NCBI GenBank assembly: GCA_011503125.2
Contig: WWBZ02000002.1
Span: 496,001-560,000 of the forward strand
Reading direction: 5' to 3'
Length of the DNA: 64,000 nt
Source: Botryosphaeria dothidea
Taxonomy: Eukaryota; Ascomycota; Dothideomycetes; Botryosphaeriales; Botryosphaeriaceae
Shown here: one piece after another, positions 23,399-37,966 of the stretch
Position numbering within the stretch: the stretch's first letter is position 1
How the letters are laid out: each line of letters opens with the position of its first letter
Translations under genes and position numbers: made by a program
The notes under the pieces: model-generated
The model's input: the letters and a program-made list of their open reading frames with translations, nothing else
Told to the model about the DNA's origin: nothing
The model's database searches: none

Positions 23399-25384
23399 CA
23401 CAGGGATTTAAGTATGGACATTACATGGGGCCAAGAGTTGCTTCGGTCATTCTATGACAGGCAAAAATCTTCGGGAGCGGCGGCCATGGTCAGTGACAAA
23501 GGCCATCACAGCGGAGTTTGCTACCCCATTAAGTCAGGTATAAGCGGGCAGTTACATCGTGCGAAAGGTAGCAGCTCTTGCACAGATGGCGCTAGAACTA
23601 TGCTGGCAATACAAGAAAGCGGGGCGAGGAATTTAAAAGCCGACTTCGCAGCATGATGTGCCGACGAACAAATGAGCATGGTAAGGTCCGGGGAACTGAA
23701 TCGTCAATCTATAGGGATTTCCCGCGGGCACTTTATAGAAATAGCCGGGATTCCCGAGACCGTACTGACTGGAGATACGCGATCACGGTTACTGTTTCGA
23801 GTTGAGTCGAAAGAGTGTCGGGAGGGCAAAGCGGGAAAAGGGCGCTGACAGAGAGCTCAATAACGGGCGAGCCGGGGTTCTACCGAAGTATTACGGAGGT
23901 GGCTTGCCGTGCGTGTGGGGAGTCGGGGCCCCGAGGGGATTCTCTTCTCGGAAGGAAGTGGGCCAGGTCATGTGTTTCGTCGCCCGACGAGCACGCCATG
24001 TTCTTGTTATGTATGGAGATGCGGTGACCGGCGCGGAAGCAGTTGCGAAAAAGTGAGCCGTACGGCAAGAAACAAAGCGGTGTTTGCCGGGCGGTGGGCC
24101 AGAGAATGCGGATGTGCCGGATTGTCCAGGGCATGTGTGGATTTTGTCCGAGTGCCCATCTCTTTCCTCGGATGGTGGAGCGAGCCCATTTAGTCAGATC
24201 TGAGCATCTTGTTGGTTTATAAGCTTCGCAGGAGCCACGACAAGCCTTCTCAAAGAATGCTTCGACTGGTCGTGACGAAACGCGTCTGTTGCGATACCTC
24301 CAAGACCGGCTCCACGCAGCAGAGCGGGAGCCGGCAACGCGGTCCAGTTCCGCTGCCAGCTAGGCTCCCGTCAGCGCTGCCTCTGATTCGCCAATGGGTA
24401 TGCTGTGCCTGAGACCAAGGACCTCACGCGACGAGCGATGCAGAACGTGTCGGGCGTTGGAGCTCTGCTGGCAGCGGACGGGAGTGCGGCAGGAAAGTCA
24501 GCAGCGTCGTGTTCGCACAACAGCATGTGACGGGCAAAGCGAGCCAGTGAGGGCCTGAGGCAGGACAACAGGGCATGCGGGCGGTTGCGCGGAAGACTGG
24601 GCGCCAAGCGAGCGCGCAGAGGATCGGATGGTCAGGCTGTGCCGGCGCCGCTTGTCCCGGCTGGGTGGTAGAAGGGACGGTAGTAGGAGGCCTCTAGCCC
24701 GGGCGTTAGCTGGGCGGGCTGGCCGGCGGCGTGCGCTGTCAGCGACCACGGCGCGCGCCCGTAAGTTTGCCGCCAAGGCGCCCGCAACGCTTGCCATCAT
24801 CGCCCATCCATGCCCCTCAAACAGAGCTAAGCCAACGCCTGCCTCTCCCCATTGTCTCCGACCAGCTCCCGTGCTCCACCGCCTTACCCTCCACTCCTCC
24901 ATGTTGGTCTTCGCCCACGCCCGCAACCACCTGCTGTTCGCCGACAGCAGCTAACATCAGCCGTTGCCCTCCTCCACAGCCACTGCTGCCGCTAGCACTC
25001 GCGGATACGATCGCCCACGCGCCTCGTGCGCCGTCATCGATTGCCAGACCGCACTCTCTTTCGAGCAACCTCCCGACGGCCTTCTTCCACTATCAGGTCG
25101 CCTGCGGCCCATTTTTTCTCCACATTCGGTCCTACCCCCGGTCTCTCTCCTGCGACTCTGGCCAGTTGGTGCACACAGCCCCAGCGTCGCCAGAGCTCAC
25201 ATCCTTGCGGTCATCTTGAGCCTGTCTGAAACCTCTCCTCCAACCGCCCCGCCAGCCCAACTCTCTTCTTCCCACACCGAGACCTCCTCCGTCGCGACCC
25301 TACCCCGAACCCATCGCGCCCCCGCGACCGCATCCGCACGCATACCAAACCACCCGAGACCCGCTCGACGAACCCGCCGCCGCC
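23399..25384. other. Intergenic (2 kb): promoters of GH1 and USP genes, half repeat
   Basis: A single right arm of the palindromic element (GAATGCTTCGACT) is at 24255-24267. 24.3-25.0 kb is GC-rich with shadow frames. 24.9-25.38 kb is a long CT-rich leader before the stress-protein gene. Confidence 0.45.
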
Positions 25385-27573
25385 ATGTCGCTCGAATCCG
25401 CGCTCGACGAGGAGCGCCGGGCCGTGATGGACATTCTGGAGGGCATCAATCGAGGGCGGCAGGCGAATTCGCGAGCAAGCAGCCCTGGCGGCCCGCAGTC
25501 CCCCGTGCGCAGCATGCTTGACATTGGCGACAAGCACACTGCCAAGTTCATCCTCCCCTCCGACCAGGAGAAGGAAGAAAAGCGCAAGAAGCGGGAGGAA
25601 GAGCTCCGCGCTTTTGCTGCCTCGCGGTCGCAGCCGCCCTCGGCCAGAAGAGCCCGGAGCCCGTTAGCATCTGGGAGCCGTGACCCCGAGAGCGCATACC
25701 AGTTCGAGATGCTGCCGTCGATCGATTCGCGCGTGCCCAAGCGAGTGACACAAGGTGGAAAAAAAGGTAAGCGCGCCATGGCGACCGTATTCGGAGCTGG
25801 AGGAGGCAGCAAGGATCACGGCCGACACAACTCCACCGCAGGCATATTGGGAGGCAGCAAGTCCAAGTCCCCCTCGGCAAGACTGAACCGGTCCAGCTCT
25901 CCTGGAGCGAGATTCAATAGCAACTTTTTGTCAGACCCCAGCAAGTATGTTACGGAATCCGGGAAATCCATCGACATGACCAGCGCATATCGCAGATTAT
26001 CTGACGCGGCCCTCCTTCGCTCTGGTGGCAGCCTGGCTTCTTTGGCTTCTAGGAAAGGTTCAGATCCCACGAAAGGCGAATCCATATCCCCTGGTGGCGG
26101 CGTACGCTTGGAAAAGGACTACTTCGCTGATGCTGACGATGACGATGCTATTGAGAGCACTGACGAGGAGGATGATTCGGATATTGACTCTGGAGATGAC
26201 GAAAGCAGAGGCAGGCGCCGCCGCAGGAACTCGAGCAATACGGCAATCAAGGATAAGCTACCCAAGAGTTTACTTGCGGCTGCCGAAGATGACCGTAAGT
26301 GGAGCCCTGTTGTCACATGTCTAGTTGCTGATAGTCCGAGTAGGGAAACGAATGTCAAGCGATTACAAAGTGCGCTCTCTGTTGGAGCCAACGGTGACGG
26401 TGACAGGGCCGAATGGCGAGAAGATGACACAGAAGAAGAAAGGAGTTCATCCCAGCACAAACTTCGACGCTGTTGCTTCTGGGATGTCGACGCCAATGAC
26501 CTCTGACACGGAACAAGATATCTCGGAGATCAAACGTGCTCAACGCATGGCTATGACAATGTCTCCGATACATTCGACGCCCGCAGCCCATCGATGTATC
26601 CGCCAAGTTATTCGAGGGGACTATGCTGAAATGCAGAGAGAGGCAGAGAGAGGGCTGCGTCGGCAGCGGATGTACCTTGTGGCAACCGACCTCAGCGAGG
26701 AAGCAGCCTACGCCCTCGAGTGGACCATCGGCACTGTGTTGCGTGACGGCGATACCCTTCTTGCGGTATATGCCGTAGACGAAGAAGTCGGAACGGGAGG
26801 CGAGTCGGGGGCGATCGAAATTGGCGAAGGCGCTCAGATGATGCGTGACACTGCCAGCTTGGTCAAAACTCTCTCGCACAATCAACGCGTGATCGACGAC
26901 GGACGCTCGAAATCCAAAAGCCGTCATCAAAGCCTAGGACCATCGCCCTTGCATCAGAGTTTCGGACCAACAGACGAGAACGAGCAAGAACCAGACCTGT
27001 CGAGCATGGACAAGCCGGAGCGTGAACGCTGGCACGCGACGTTGGAAGTGAGCGAGCGCATTATATCGCTGCTACGGAAGACCAAGCTACAAGTCCGCGC
27101 CGTCATCGAGGTGTTCCATTGCAAGAGCCCGAAGCACATGATCACGGAAGTGGTGAGCTCCGTCAGGCCTTAAAAGCTGAATTACCCTGTACTGATGCAT
27201 AACCAGATCGATTTTCTAGACCCTACACTCGTTATACTCGGCTCAAGGGGTCGGAGCGCGCTAAAAGGGTAAGTGCTCGTCTCAGCTTTTTTCTCCTCTT
27301 TGAAGGCCAAGCAGATCGGAATCTATTGCGCACATCATCTCGTCCTGGCATCACCTATTTTGGTTTTGAGCTGAGAGCAAACCGCTGATTGTGCAATTGC
27401 ATAGTGTCCTCCTCGGCTCTTTCAGTAATTACCTCGTCACGAAATCGTCGGTCCCGGTCATGGTGGCACGAAAGAGGCTGCGCAAACACAGCAAGTACAA
27501 GCGCGGCAACCTGCGCCTGTCCAACGTGCTCAACAATCCGACATCGAAGCTGGCTACAGCCAAGATTGACTAA
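25385..27573 (+). CDS. Universal stress protein (UspA) domain protein
   Basis: Four exons (25385-26294, 26344-27152, 27207-27268, 27405-27573) make 1950 bases, 649 residues. The first ~400 residues are disordered, Ser/Arg-rich, with an acidic block near residue 250 (DADDDDAIESTDEEDDSD). The Usp domain starts about residue 412 (RMYLVATDLSEEAAYALEW) and is interrupted by a ~75-residue insertion. The nucleotide-binding signature Gly-x2-Gly-x9-Gly-Ser is split over two splice joins as GSRGRSALKG then VLLGSFSNYLV, and both joins restore it exactly, which supports the model. The domain ends in SSVPVMVARKRLR plus a basic tail. Such fungal Usp proteins are probably ATP-binding stress or signalling factors; no catalytic role is proven for the family. 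Confidence 0.92.
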
Positions 27574-28297
27574 TCATCCTCTTTGCAAAGTCGGCTGCTA
27601 GCACCATCTTTTGTACTGTTCCAATGATCGGACGGCTTGGCCGTTCGGAATACTTCCAATTACGCATGCAATATTACTCATGCACTGCGGATTCCCAATT
27701 AGTTGCCTCCTTCGTTGATCATACAAGTGCGCTGGTGAACTTTTCAATTATTTCAGCTTCTCCATGCGTCTCGGTTGCTCTATTAGTGCCCAGCGCTTAC
27801 TTCCATACCATAGACCCGAAAATAGCCTTGATGGACGGATGATTTGAGATGGTCCTTTCAATCAACAAGTCCCAAGGCAGGCACTAAACACTTTGTTAAT
27901 ATGAACAAAGTTCCCATTCGTGAAAGGCTTCCTGAGAGGCACTCGGTACATGGGATCATAGCTCCCAAAAAAGGGAACGGGCGTTGTGCCTTCCTTATCA
28001 GTTAGCGACGAACACGCAGTACAGTTTAATTCATTCTCATGTTCAATAGAAATTCATCATCTCTCTGATCTCAGTGCGAATGACGTGTTCTTTGACAGGA
28101 CGCAAGAGGGACAATGGTCGGTGAGGGCTAACCAAATACAGCAAGTTTCCGCAGATGGTACAGTTTGGCCGACGTCATCGCGATTCGTCATGGCCCGTTC
28201 CAGACGTTCCCCACCTTTATTTGATGGCCTGCCGTCTCGATCGGATCCGTATCATACGAGACTCCACCAAGTCAAGTCTATCTCAGGGGAAATCAGG
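27574..28297. other. Intergenic between USP and AhpC-like genes
   Basis: AT-richer than the flanking genes; no gene or motif supported. Holds the promoter of the next gene. Confidence 0.4.
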
Positions 28298-28946
28298 ATG
28301 ACTTTCCAACAAGAACTGACGTCTTGGCTTTCTCCCGAGAGCAAGAAAACCAATGAGGCACCGGCTATCGGATCGAAAGCTCCATCGTCAGAGCGGCTGG
28401 CCATACCAGGCGTGAACGGGAAGCCGGTGGTGGTGACATTCCTCCGGCATTGCGGGTGTCCATGTTCGTACAACGACGACTTTTTGCTTTTTGCTTCATG
28501 CAGTCTCTCGGCTAACAAAGTTGCCCCATCCAGTCGCCGAGAAAACCTTCCGCAATCTACGCGAAGCCGCATCCAACAACCCCGACATCCGTTTTGTTGC
28601 CATGTCGCACAGCGACCAGGGCTCGACCGACCGATGGCTCTACGCACTCGGAGGCGGGAAAGGCGCGGTCGAACTGCTGGTCGATCCGGGCCGCGACCTG
28701 TTTGCCCAGTGGGGTCTCGGAGTCTCGTCGCTCTGGCATGTCCTTAGTCCGTGGAGCATGTACTCGGTATACCGGCTCGGCAAGGAAGAGGGCATCTGGA
28801 ACAGGCCGACAGAAAGCGGAAATCGCTGGCAAACGGCGGGATCGTGGGCAGCGGACAAAGAAGGCGTTATTAGATGGGGCGGGCCGTCGAAGCAAGCGGA
28901 CGACGTGCCGGAGTTTGGGCAGGCGGTTAAAGGGTTAAAGCGTTGA
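28298..28946 (+). CDS. AhpC/TSA-like thioredoxin-fold protein
   Basis: Exons 28298-28463 and 28534-28946 give 579 bases, 192 residues. The splice recreates the redox segment VVVTFLRHCGCPFAEKTFRNLR with cysteines 52 and 54, a Cys-x-Cys arrangement at the place of the peroxidatic cysteine in AhpC/TSA-type domains. The donor GTTCGT is weaker than usual, but the acceptor is preceded by a CTAAC branch-like site and the join is conserved-looking. Downstream, VAMSHSDQGSTDRW and LLVDPGRDLFAQWGLG fit the thioredoxin fold. No signal peptide. Probable role: redox or peroxide handling; actual peroxidase activity is inference. Confidence 0.88.
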
Positions 28947-29732
28947 AAGAGCCTAAGGCCAACCTGTGAGGTGGCTCTGGGGTTTCATCGGAATACATAT
29001 TTAGAACGGACGGATGGCGGCTCAACGCGGCTCTTTGGATTGAGTTTGGTTCGGTAGAGAAGCGGCGGCGTGGATGTGGCGACGCATTTTTGCATGAATA
29101 GCGCAGTCAGGAAGTTAAGGTTTGTGTGTTCGGTTTGCTGGACGGCGGGCGTTTGGAAACGTGTGGCATGAGAGGCAGAGTCAAGTAGCGCTGCCAACGC
29201 TAGTCAGACCGGCCCTTCAGCGCCGCTAGCCCGCCCTTTCGACTCGTGTAGCTACCCACTTCCAACCTCCTTCCTCCAACACCACCTCCAGATGACTGCA
29301 ACCAAATGAGCTCTCGACCCAGGCTTGGCTGCTGCTTCGAGCGATGCGCCCACAATTGCCCCGCAATCCGCTTGAATAGCGGAATCTTGACGGGTGATCC
29401 GCCGCAGCCTTGTAGGCCTATACAACGGATGCCTGCGGAAGCCAGCGTCGCACGGCCGTGCAGTTGCATGCTATACGACTTTACGAACCCCGTGCGAAAT
29501 TAAAGCAGATTGTGCCTGGTCTTCTGCACTGGCTCCCTACTCTTGGTCTCTGACAAGCTCTCCCGACCGCTTCCAGAACAAGGGTCGCCGCGAAAGAACG
29601 CATGTTTAAAAGGCATCCAGGCACCCACTGCTGCCGATGATCGTCACACCCAATCCAAACTTCTTTTCATTTCCCGCAGGAAACTCTATCTTAACTTAGG
29701 TTTCCAAGTCCTTTCGTTACACAGACATAATA
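28947..29732. other. Intergenic, promoter of the secreted hydrolase
   Basis: No additional gene. The last ~100 bases are pyrimidine-rich leader sequence. Confidence 0.4.
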
Positions 29733-30608
29733 ATGGCAGCCAAGGCTTTCCTCCTCCCTCTTCTCGCCCTCTCCGGCCTCGTCCAGTCCTCTCCTTTGAT
29801 TCCTAGGCAGAGCAACGCCTGGGAGACGCTGCCCGCCACTCCGAAGCTCCCTGATCCCATCAGCACCACCAAGGCTGCTATCAACAGCGTGGAGCTTTGG
29901 TTCCAGAAGTACAATGAGGCTGCAGGTGGCACTCCTGTCGTCTTCATCCATGGAGGCCTTGGCTACTCGGCCTACTTTGGCGATGTCATCAGCTCCGTTA
30001 TGAAGAACCACTACGTCATTGCCGTCGACCGCCGCGGCCATGGCAGAAGCACCTACGGTGCGGACGACGCCTTCACCTTTGAGATGTTCGCCAAGGACAC
30101 GTACGACCTGCTCAAGGCCGAAGGCGTGAACGAGGCCATGTGGGTTGGCTGGTCCGATGGCGCTGCCACGACCCTCGCCGGCCTGCTTGACAGCACCATC
30201 GCCCCGACCATCACGAAGGCCTTCGTCTTCGCCGGCTTCCAGAGCTTCAAGGACACGAATACGACCTTCACCGACACGGCCATCTACCAAGAGTTTGTGT
30301 CGCGCTGCGCCACCGAGTACGCCGAGCTGCAGCCCTCGGCCAACTTCACCGATTTTGCCACCAAGGTCGGCACCCTCGAAGGTACTCTGCCCACCTGGAG
30401 CGACGCCGACCTGGCCAAGATCGATGGCTCGAAGGTCACCATTTCTGGCGCGGACCATGATGAGGCTGTCAATCTGGCCGTCCCGGAGCACCTCAACTCG
30501 GTCATCACCGGCAGCAAGCTGGTCATGATGACCGGTGTGAGCCATTTCGCGCCGGTCCAGGACCCGACCCAGTTCTCGCAGAAGATTGAGGACTTCATTG
30601 CTGCATAG
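29733..30608 (+). CDS. Secreted alpha/beta hydrolase
   Basis: Intronless, 291 residues. The signal peptide MAAKAFLLPLLALSGLVQSS is followed by PLIPRQ, a likely Kex-type processing area. The oxyanion region is VVFIHGGLGYSA, the nucleophile elbow is WVGWSDGAAT (Ser141), the acid is in the ISGADHDEA segment and the histidine in MMTGVSHFAPV, so the triad looks complete. Similar proteins are called esterases or haloperoxidase-like hydrolases; the substrate cannot be told from sequence. The codons are strongly C-ending, as in the pectate lyase gene, suggesting high expression. Confidence 0.9.
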   Translation: MAAKAFLLPLLALSGLVQSSPLIPRQSNAWETLPATPKLPDPISTTKAAINSVELWFQKYNEAAGGTPVVFIHGGLGYSAYFGDVISSVMKNHYVIAVDRRGHGRSTYGADDAFTFEMFAKDTYDLLKAEGVNEAMWVGWSDGAATTLAGLLDSTIAPTITKAFVFAGFQSFKDTNTTFTDTAIYQEFVSRCATEYAELQPSANFTDFATKVGTLEGTLPTWSDADLAKIDGSKVTISGADHDEAVNLAVPEHLNSVITGSKLVMMTGVSHFAPVQDPTQFSQKIEDFIAA

Positions 30609-31902
30609 AAAGTCATCGGAAAGAATGAAGAAAAAAAAGAATAAAAGAGCTTTACTGTGGAGGTCCAAGAGTTGTAAATATTAAACATGCGTAGATACGA
30701 ATCATGGCACGCTGAAACAAGGTTCCATGCCGTAATGATAAGGAAAACGTTAATCATCCTGCGGGCTTGGGCTGAATCTGTTGCAATACGCAGAGTTCTT
30801 GCAGCCGACGAGTAGCGGCAATGGCCTTCGAGCTCATATTCATGGTAAGTCGAAGCGGCCGTCCGGAAAGCCTTGCCAACGGAAAGAAAAGTACATTTAC
30901 GTCCGGATGAATGCCTCGGCTTCCTGTGAATTTAAGTTTGTTCAACGCCACTGCCGCTAACTTTCGGCTGCAGCAACTCTCTGCATTTCCAGTTCCAGTG
31001 CCATGGGAAGGTCAAGGGAAGGATGAACGGGTAAACGCGACGGCGGCATTCTGCCGAAGAAACCCTCCACGAGGAAACTCCTCCCTGCGGGGCCCGTCAT
31101 TCTCCACTCCATTTTCTCTCTTCAAAGCCACCGCCATTGAATCACTTCAGAGCCCAGGCTCGAGCCCCGACGAGTTCAAGACTAAATGCTGTCACCCATG
31201 TCCAAAAGTCCTAACCCCAACAGCTGAATTGTCGATCTCAGCAATGCAGCACGCGAATCGGCGAGTGAAGCAGAAAGACGGTGACTCGGTTGCACGTCGA
31301 TCAGCTTAACAAGCCAACATCATGTTTTCCAGGCGAAAACCAAAAGTCCGCATCGCACAAATCCATGTTACCCTTCACGCATACTTTGAATGCTGGCTGT
31401 TCTCTGCTACATCATGCCCCTGAGCCACCTCGATTAGTTCAACTCTAACATGATGAATGCACCATTTCAAGGGAAGAAGGATGAAGCCATCAATTTTTTT
31501 TCCCGTGTCAGTATCCCTCTGTTGGACATCGCGATTGAGGGTCCCCAAACTTGAGCGAGGTCGGCAGTTTGAATCAGAGCATGGTTTGAAGATGTTCGAT
31601 CTTATCCTCGTTTCGATTGCGAGGTCACTTCACAGGCCGTTAGCTAGCGTTTGCTCCTGGAAGACGCCGAGGACACTGGACCCACCAGCTTCTGTATGTA
31701 ACCCTCGATGACAAGCATCGGAATCCTTTTATTTGTTGGCCAAACTGCACCTACAGCTCACCGCTTCGGTATTCCGAATAAGTAAGGAGATCTGCCGATT
31801 GCATTTACTACCAAAGCACTGATTATCCAAAATTCGGCACACCAATGGCCCGACCACTGAAACACGTCCTCGCCCGGACATCTAAGTCCCATATCTCCGT
31901 TG
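30609..31902. other. Intergenic with one palindromic repeat copy
   Basis: Contains the copy at 30843-30925. No gene supported; ends at the nitrilase 3' end. Confidence 0.45.
30843..30925. repeat. Palindromic element copy G (diverged)
   Basis: Left part TGGTAAGTCGAAGCGGCCGT, right part GTCCGGATGAATGCCTCGGC; TTACATTTACGTCC in the core matches copies A and B. Confidence 0.55.
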
Positions 31903-33040
31903 TCAAGATCGTCTTTCCCGCTCGTCCTTCTCCGACTCTTTCGTGGCTTCATTCAAAGAGGATTCCGGAAACCTTGGCACCACGCCCTCATTGGCCCACA
32001 ATGGCTTCGTATCAAACTTAAAGTCGAGGATCTCAGGGCGCTTATAGTGACCATTGCCATCAATCCAGACCTTGACCGGGCCCAGATCACCGAAATTCAG
32101 CTCCGCCGTTATGAGCTTCTCTTCGGAGCCGGTGTGGGGACCGGCCAGAAAAGAGCAGAAGGGGTGGATGACGGCGGACCAGCCTCCGCCTTCCTTGACG
32201 AATTCCTGCTTTCCAATGTTCTTCTCCATCCATTCAAGGCACTGGTTGTCGACGTAGTTTGCCGCCGTCAAAACAAACACCTGCGCTGTCAATGCATGCG
32301 TCTTCATCAATGCTTCGATCTGGGCATCGGCAACCGGTTCGAAGCCTTGCATGGTCGACAAGGCGGGCCACGCACCAACGTGGACGTGCTGGTTCTGGTT
32401 GATGAGGGCCTGGCGAGCACCATTGAAGGTATTCTCCCAGCAGCAGAGGCCGCCGAGGTTGTAGCCAAGCTTCGGTTTAAAGACCCTGAGGCTCCAGCCG
32501 CTGCCTTGGGCCCAGACAAAACGCTCGCTGTAGGTGGGCTGGATCTTGCGGTGCACGCCCAGGATGGAGCCGTCCTCCTCGATAATGACCTGGGAGTTGA
32601 ACAGGGAGTATCCATTGGGCATGCGCTCCGAGACACCTAGGTTGATAGTCACACCAGCGGACCGACACGCGGCTTGGATGCTGCGGACGCATTCGTCGCT
32701 CTCATCGCACACAACACTCTCTTCAGCGTACTTTGCCAGTGCTGCGACCTGCAGGAGCGGGGGATAGGCCTCGCAAAAGTACTGTATTCCTCGCGCGGGC
32801 AGCGGTCAGCCATGGAACACGGAGAATGAAAGACGATCTGATCTCGGAGACGGCACGTACGGGGTAGCCTGGAATGAATGTCTCAGGGAAGCCCAGCAGC
32901 TTAATGCCTTGCTTGCCGGCATCTTCTATGATCCGCACGACCTTGGCAGTGGTGGCCTTTTTGTCCATAAAGACCGGGGCGGCGTGCACGGCTGCAGCCT
33001 TCAGCTTGATGTTGGGGGCGCCAACTGAAGACGACGCCAT
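31903..33040 (-). CDS. Nitrilase-type carbon-nitrogen hydrolase
   Basis: Exons 33040-32861 and 32781-31903 give 1059 bases, 352 residues. The Glu-Lys-Cys triad is visible: Glu53 in GFPETFIPGYP, Lys139 in VHRKIQPTYSERFVW and Cys174 in GLCCWENTFNGARQAL. Overall text and length match fungal aliphatic nitrilases and cyanide hydratases, which turn nitriles into acids or amides; the exact substrate (for example cyanide or indole-3-acetonitrile) cannot be assigned. The intron is phase 0 between GYP and YFCEAYPPLL, a normal join. No targeting signal. It borders the tryptophan-related genes, so an indolic nitrile is worth considering but unproven. Confidence 0.92.
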
Positions 33041-33938
33041 GGTTGTTGTGCTGAAAACCGGGGGAGGGACCAGGCAGGAAACAGCGGTTTGGTCAGAAGA
33101 GTGTTGCAGGCTGGCAGGTATTGGCTGGGGGGTGAGAAAGATGGGGGAAGGACTCTCTGAAGGCGGGACCCAGCAGAGCGGTTCCGGCATGAGCGATCCT
33201 GTACTTATGGCAGCTGTAGCGAGGTCTCAGCCGTGCAGAGCGGGGAGCTTCCTGGCCGGCCTCGGGGCAGCGCCCCGTCGCAGGGGTCGGGCCGTCGACT
33301 GACTAGTAACGGGCGGGGGCGCGAAAGAAGGCGGCCGGTGGACGGATGGCTGCGCGCGCTCGAGCATCCCGTCTTGAAGCCCTTACAAACTCGGGACCAT
33401 CACTTCCAAAAGCAGCCCGTTCCTGAGTCCTTGGCCCGTCCTGGCAAATCCCAACGTCGCCCTTCCGTTTCCTCTTGCGTGCCATATCGTCGCTGCATGA
33501 CAAAGAGAGTCTGGGGACAGTTCAGTCCACCTCGCACTGACATCTGCCTCTTCCCAGTACGGACTAGCCGGACATGACTCCGTCTGCATCGCATCGATGG
33601 ACACAGTCACTCGGGGCCTCTCTAAATTTGAGGCCCGACTCGCCCCCCTTCATGTTACCGTCGCCCTATACCCGGCCTGGTCGGCCCTTGCCATGCACAA
33701 ACAATGCGTTGCAACGCCTTGACTTCGGCACGAGCTTGTTTGCTCTTCCTATCCGGACTTCTCCTCTCATCCAGTCGCTTCCTCTCTCCCGAATGTCCTT
33801 TGGAACTCCTTCCTGTACATTATCATCGTTCCCCAGAGCACTTCAAGACCGCACGAAAGCCATCATCTTCAGTGGCTACGCGCGTGGTCTTTTTTCAGGC
33901 CGTCCTCCCTCAAGTCGGCACCAACCTCCTGTAGTGCC
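33041..33938. other. Intergenic promoter region between divergent nitrilase and membrane-protein genes
   Basis: Frames here lack domain support. It should contain both promoters; no motif is called. Confidence 0.4.
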
Positions 33939-35636
33939 ATGGTCTGGACCAATGCCCTTATCGGCGAGCCGCCTGCAGGCCTTGACTTGGCCGAGTCTCG
34001 CACCGCAACCAACAATGCCATTGGAATCGTTCTGTTCGCCCTGGCGACGGCGGCAATGGGGTTGCGCCTGCTCGCCCGCCTCCGCTTCCAGAAAGTGGGT
34101 CTTGATTGGGATGATTATCTCATGGGCTTGGGATGGGTGAGTCGATCATTCTCGGTTGCGGATGCGCCCGGAAAAGTTAATCCCTGAGGCAGGTACTCTG
34201 TGCAGGAAACCTGGCCTGCTGCATTGCTGGTACGTCTCCTAAAGCGACCACACGTCGCCACTTCCTTTGGATACTCTATTGCCTCAGACCCCCGGGTGTT
34301 CACAGTAAAGCCTGAGGCTGCAATGCTCCTTGCACATGACGCATGGTGGGAATAAGAGAGTTCAGAGCGAACTTGCACTACAGCGGCTTGACACCAGCGG
34401 GAACATTGATTGAAGAGGACGATGGAATACTAACCATGATGCTAGGTGGTTTCTACGGCCTCGGCAAGCATATCTGGAGTCTGAGCCCCTACTACATGGA
34501 GAAGATCACTGTGGTAAGTGGGCTCCTTCGATTGATCGAGCCCGCAGGTACTAACGTAGCTGATAGATCACTTTTGCTTATGTGTTCATTTATGCCTACA
34601 GCGTCACGATCATCAAATACTCATTCATCATGTTCTACCGTCGTATCTTCGGACTCAACTGGTTTGGATGGTTCTGTATAGGCTTGACGACTTCTTACCT
34701 GATCGTCTATCATATAGTGCTGCCACTTTACTGCGATCCTCTGAAGTACTACTGGCAGCAATGGAGGTCGCCTGGAACTGGCACATGTCCAATCAAGGAA
34801 GGTTACTTCTACCTCGGCACCGGCATAATCAACCTACTTGGCGACATTTTCATCCTTTCGATTCCGATCCCGGAGATCTGGAAACTCCAATTGACCAAGA
34901 GGGAAAAGGCGGCCATCTACCTGATCTTCCTGCTTGGTGGCTTGTAAGTAATCAACCCCGGGTACATAGTAAACAAAGGGCTTACGTGAAGGACGACTGC
35001 AGCGTCTGCATTGCTTCGATCATACGCATCAAGGTGATCTGGGCACTGACCCAGACCATGGACATCAGCTGGGCGAAGAGCGACGTCTTCATCTGGTCCT
35101 CCTGCGAACCCAGCGTCGCCGTCATCTCCGGCTGCTTGCCAACCCTGCGTCCGCTCTTCATGAAGTTCCTGGGCCGGTACATGGGATCGCACCACTCGGA
35201 CCCGACGCAGAGCTCGGAGCCGTCCGCCCTCGAAACCATCTCGAAAAAACGCACCCGCCCGATCAAGAAGCACACCGGCCTCACCACCTTCGGCGACTCG
35301 CAGTTCGGCACACAGCTCGGCACGAAAATTGATAATGAGGGGGAAGAGTTCGAGATGAGCAAGGGCGGTGCGAAGAGTCGGATTCTTAGCAGGCTGAGCG
35401 GAAGCAATGGAGATGAGCTGAAGCTACGGGATGATGACGAGGTCCAGCTCACGTCTATAGCGGAGGCTAAGGCGCATGATGGCAGCGCCGCGAGTATACG
35501 GACGCTTGCGACAGGGCAGTCCGGTGATGATGAGCACAGGAGTGGTGCGATTGTAGTCAAGCAGACGTTCGAATGGGGCGAGGAGATTGAGCAGGATCCT
35601 AAGAAGCGGACTTCGAACTCAGGGCCACGGCTGTGA
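33939..35636 (+). CDS. Rhodopsin-like (Pth11-type) seven-helix membrane protein
   Basis: Five exons (33939-34136, 34193-34229, 34446-34513, 34567-34943, 35003-35636) give 1314 bases, 437 residues. Helix 1 is NNAIGIVLFALATAAMGLRLLA; the family's acidic loop DWDDYLMGLGW follows. Later helices include TFAYVFIYAYSVTIIKYSF, CIGLTTSYLIVYHIVLPLYC, GTGIINLLGDIFILSIPIPEI and FLLGGF-VCIASIIRIK. The motif YCDPLKYYW and helix-7 text SSCEPSVAVISGCLPTLRPL are typical of the fungal rhodopsin-like domain. The last ~150 residues are a charged cytosolic tail. No CFEM domain. The family includes Pth11-like surface sensing receptors, but most members are uncharacterised. Exons 2 and 3 are only 37 and 68 bases. 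Confidence 0.88.

Positions 35637-37966
<2,330 letters not shown>

Noticed and set aside
24255..24267. Full palindromic element at 24.2 kb
   Set aside because: Only one 13-base arm is convincing; counted as a half copy.
28947..29732. tRNA or other RNA genes in spacers
   Set aside because: Visual search of this and the other spacers for B-box-like GGTTCGANNCC in either orientation found none outside coding exons.
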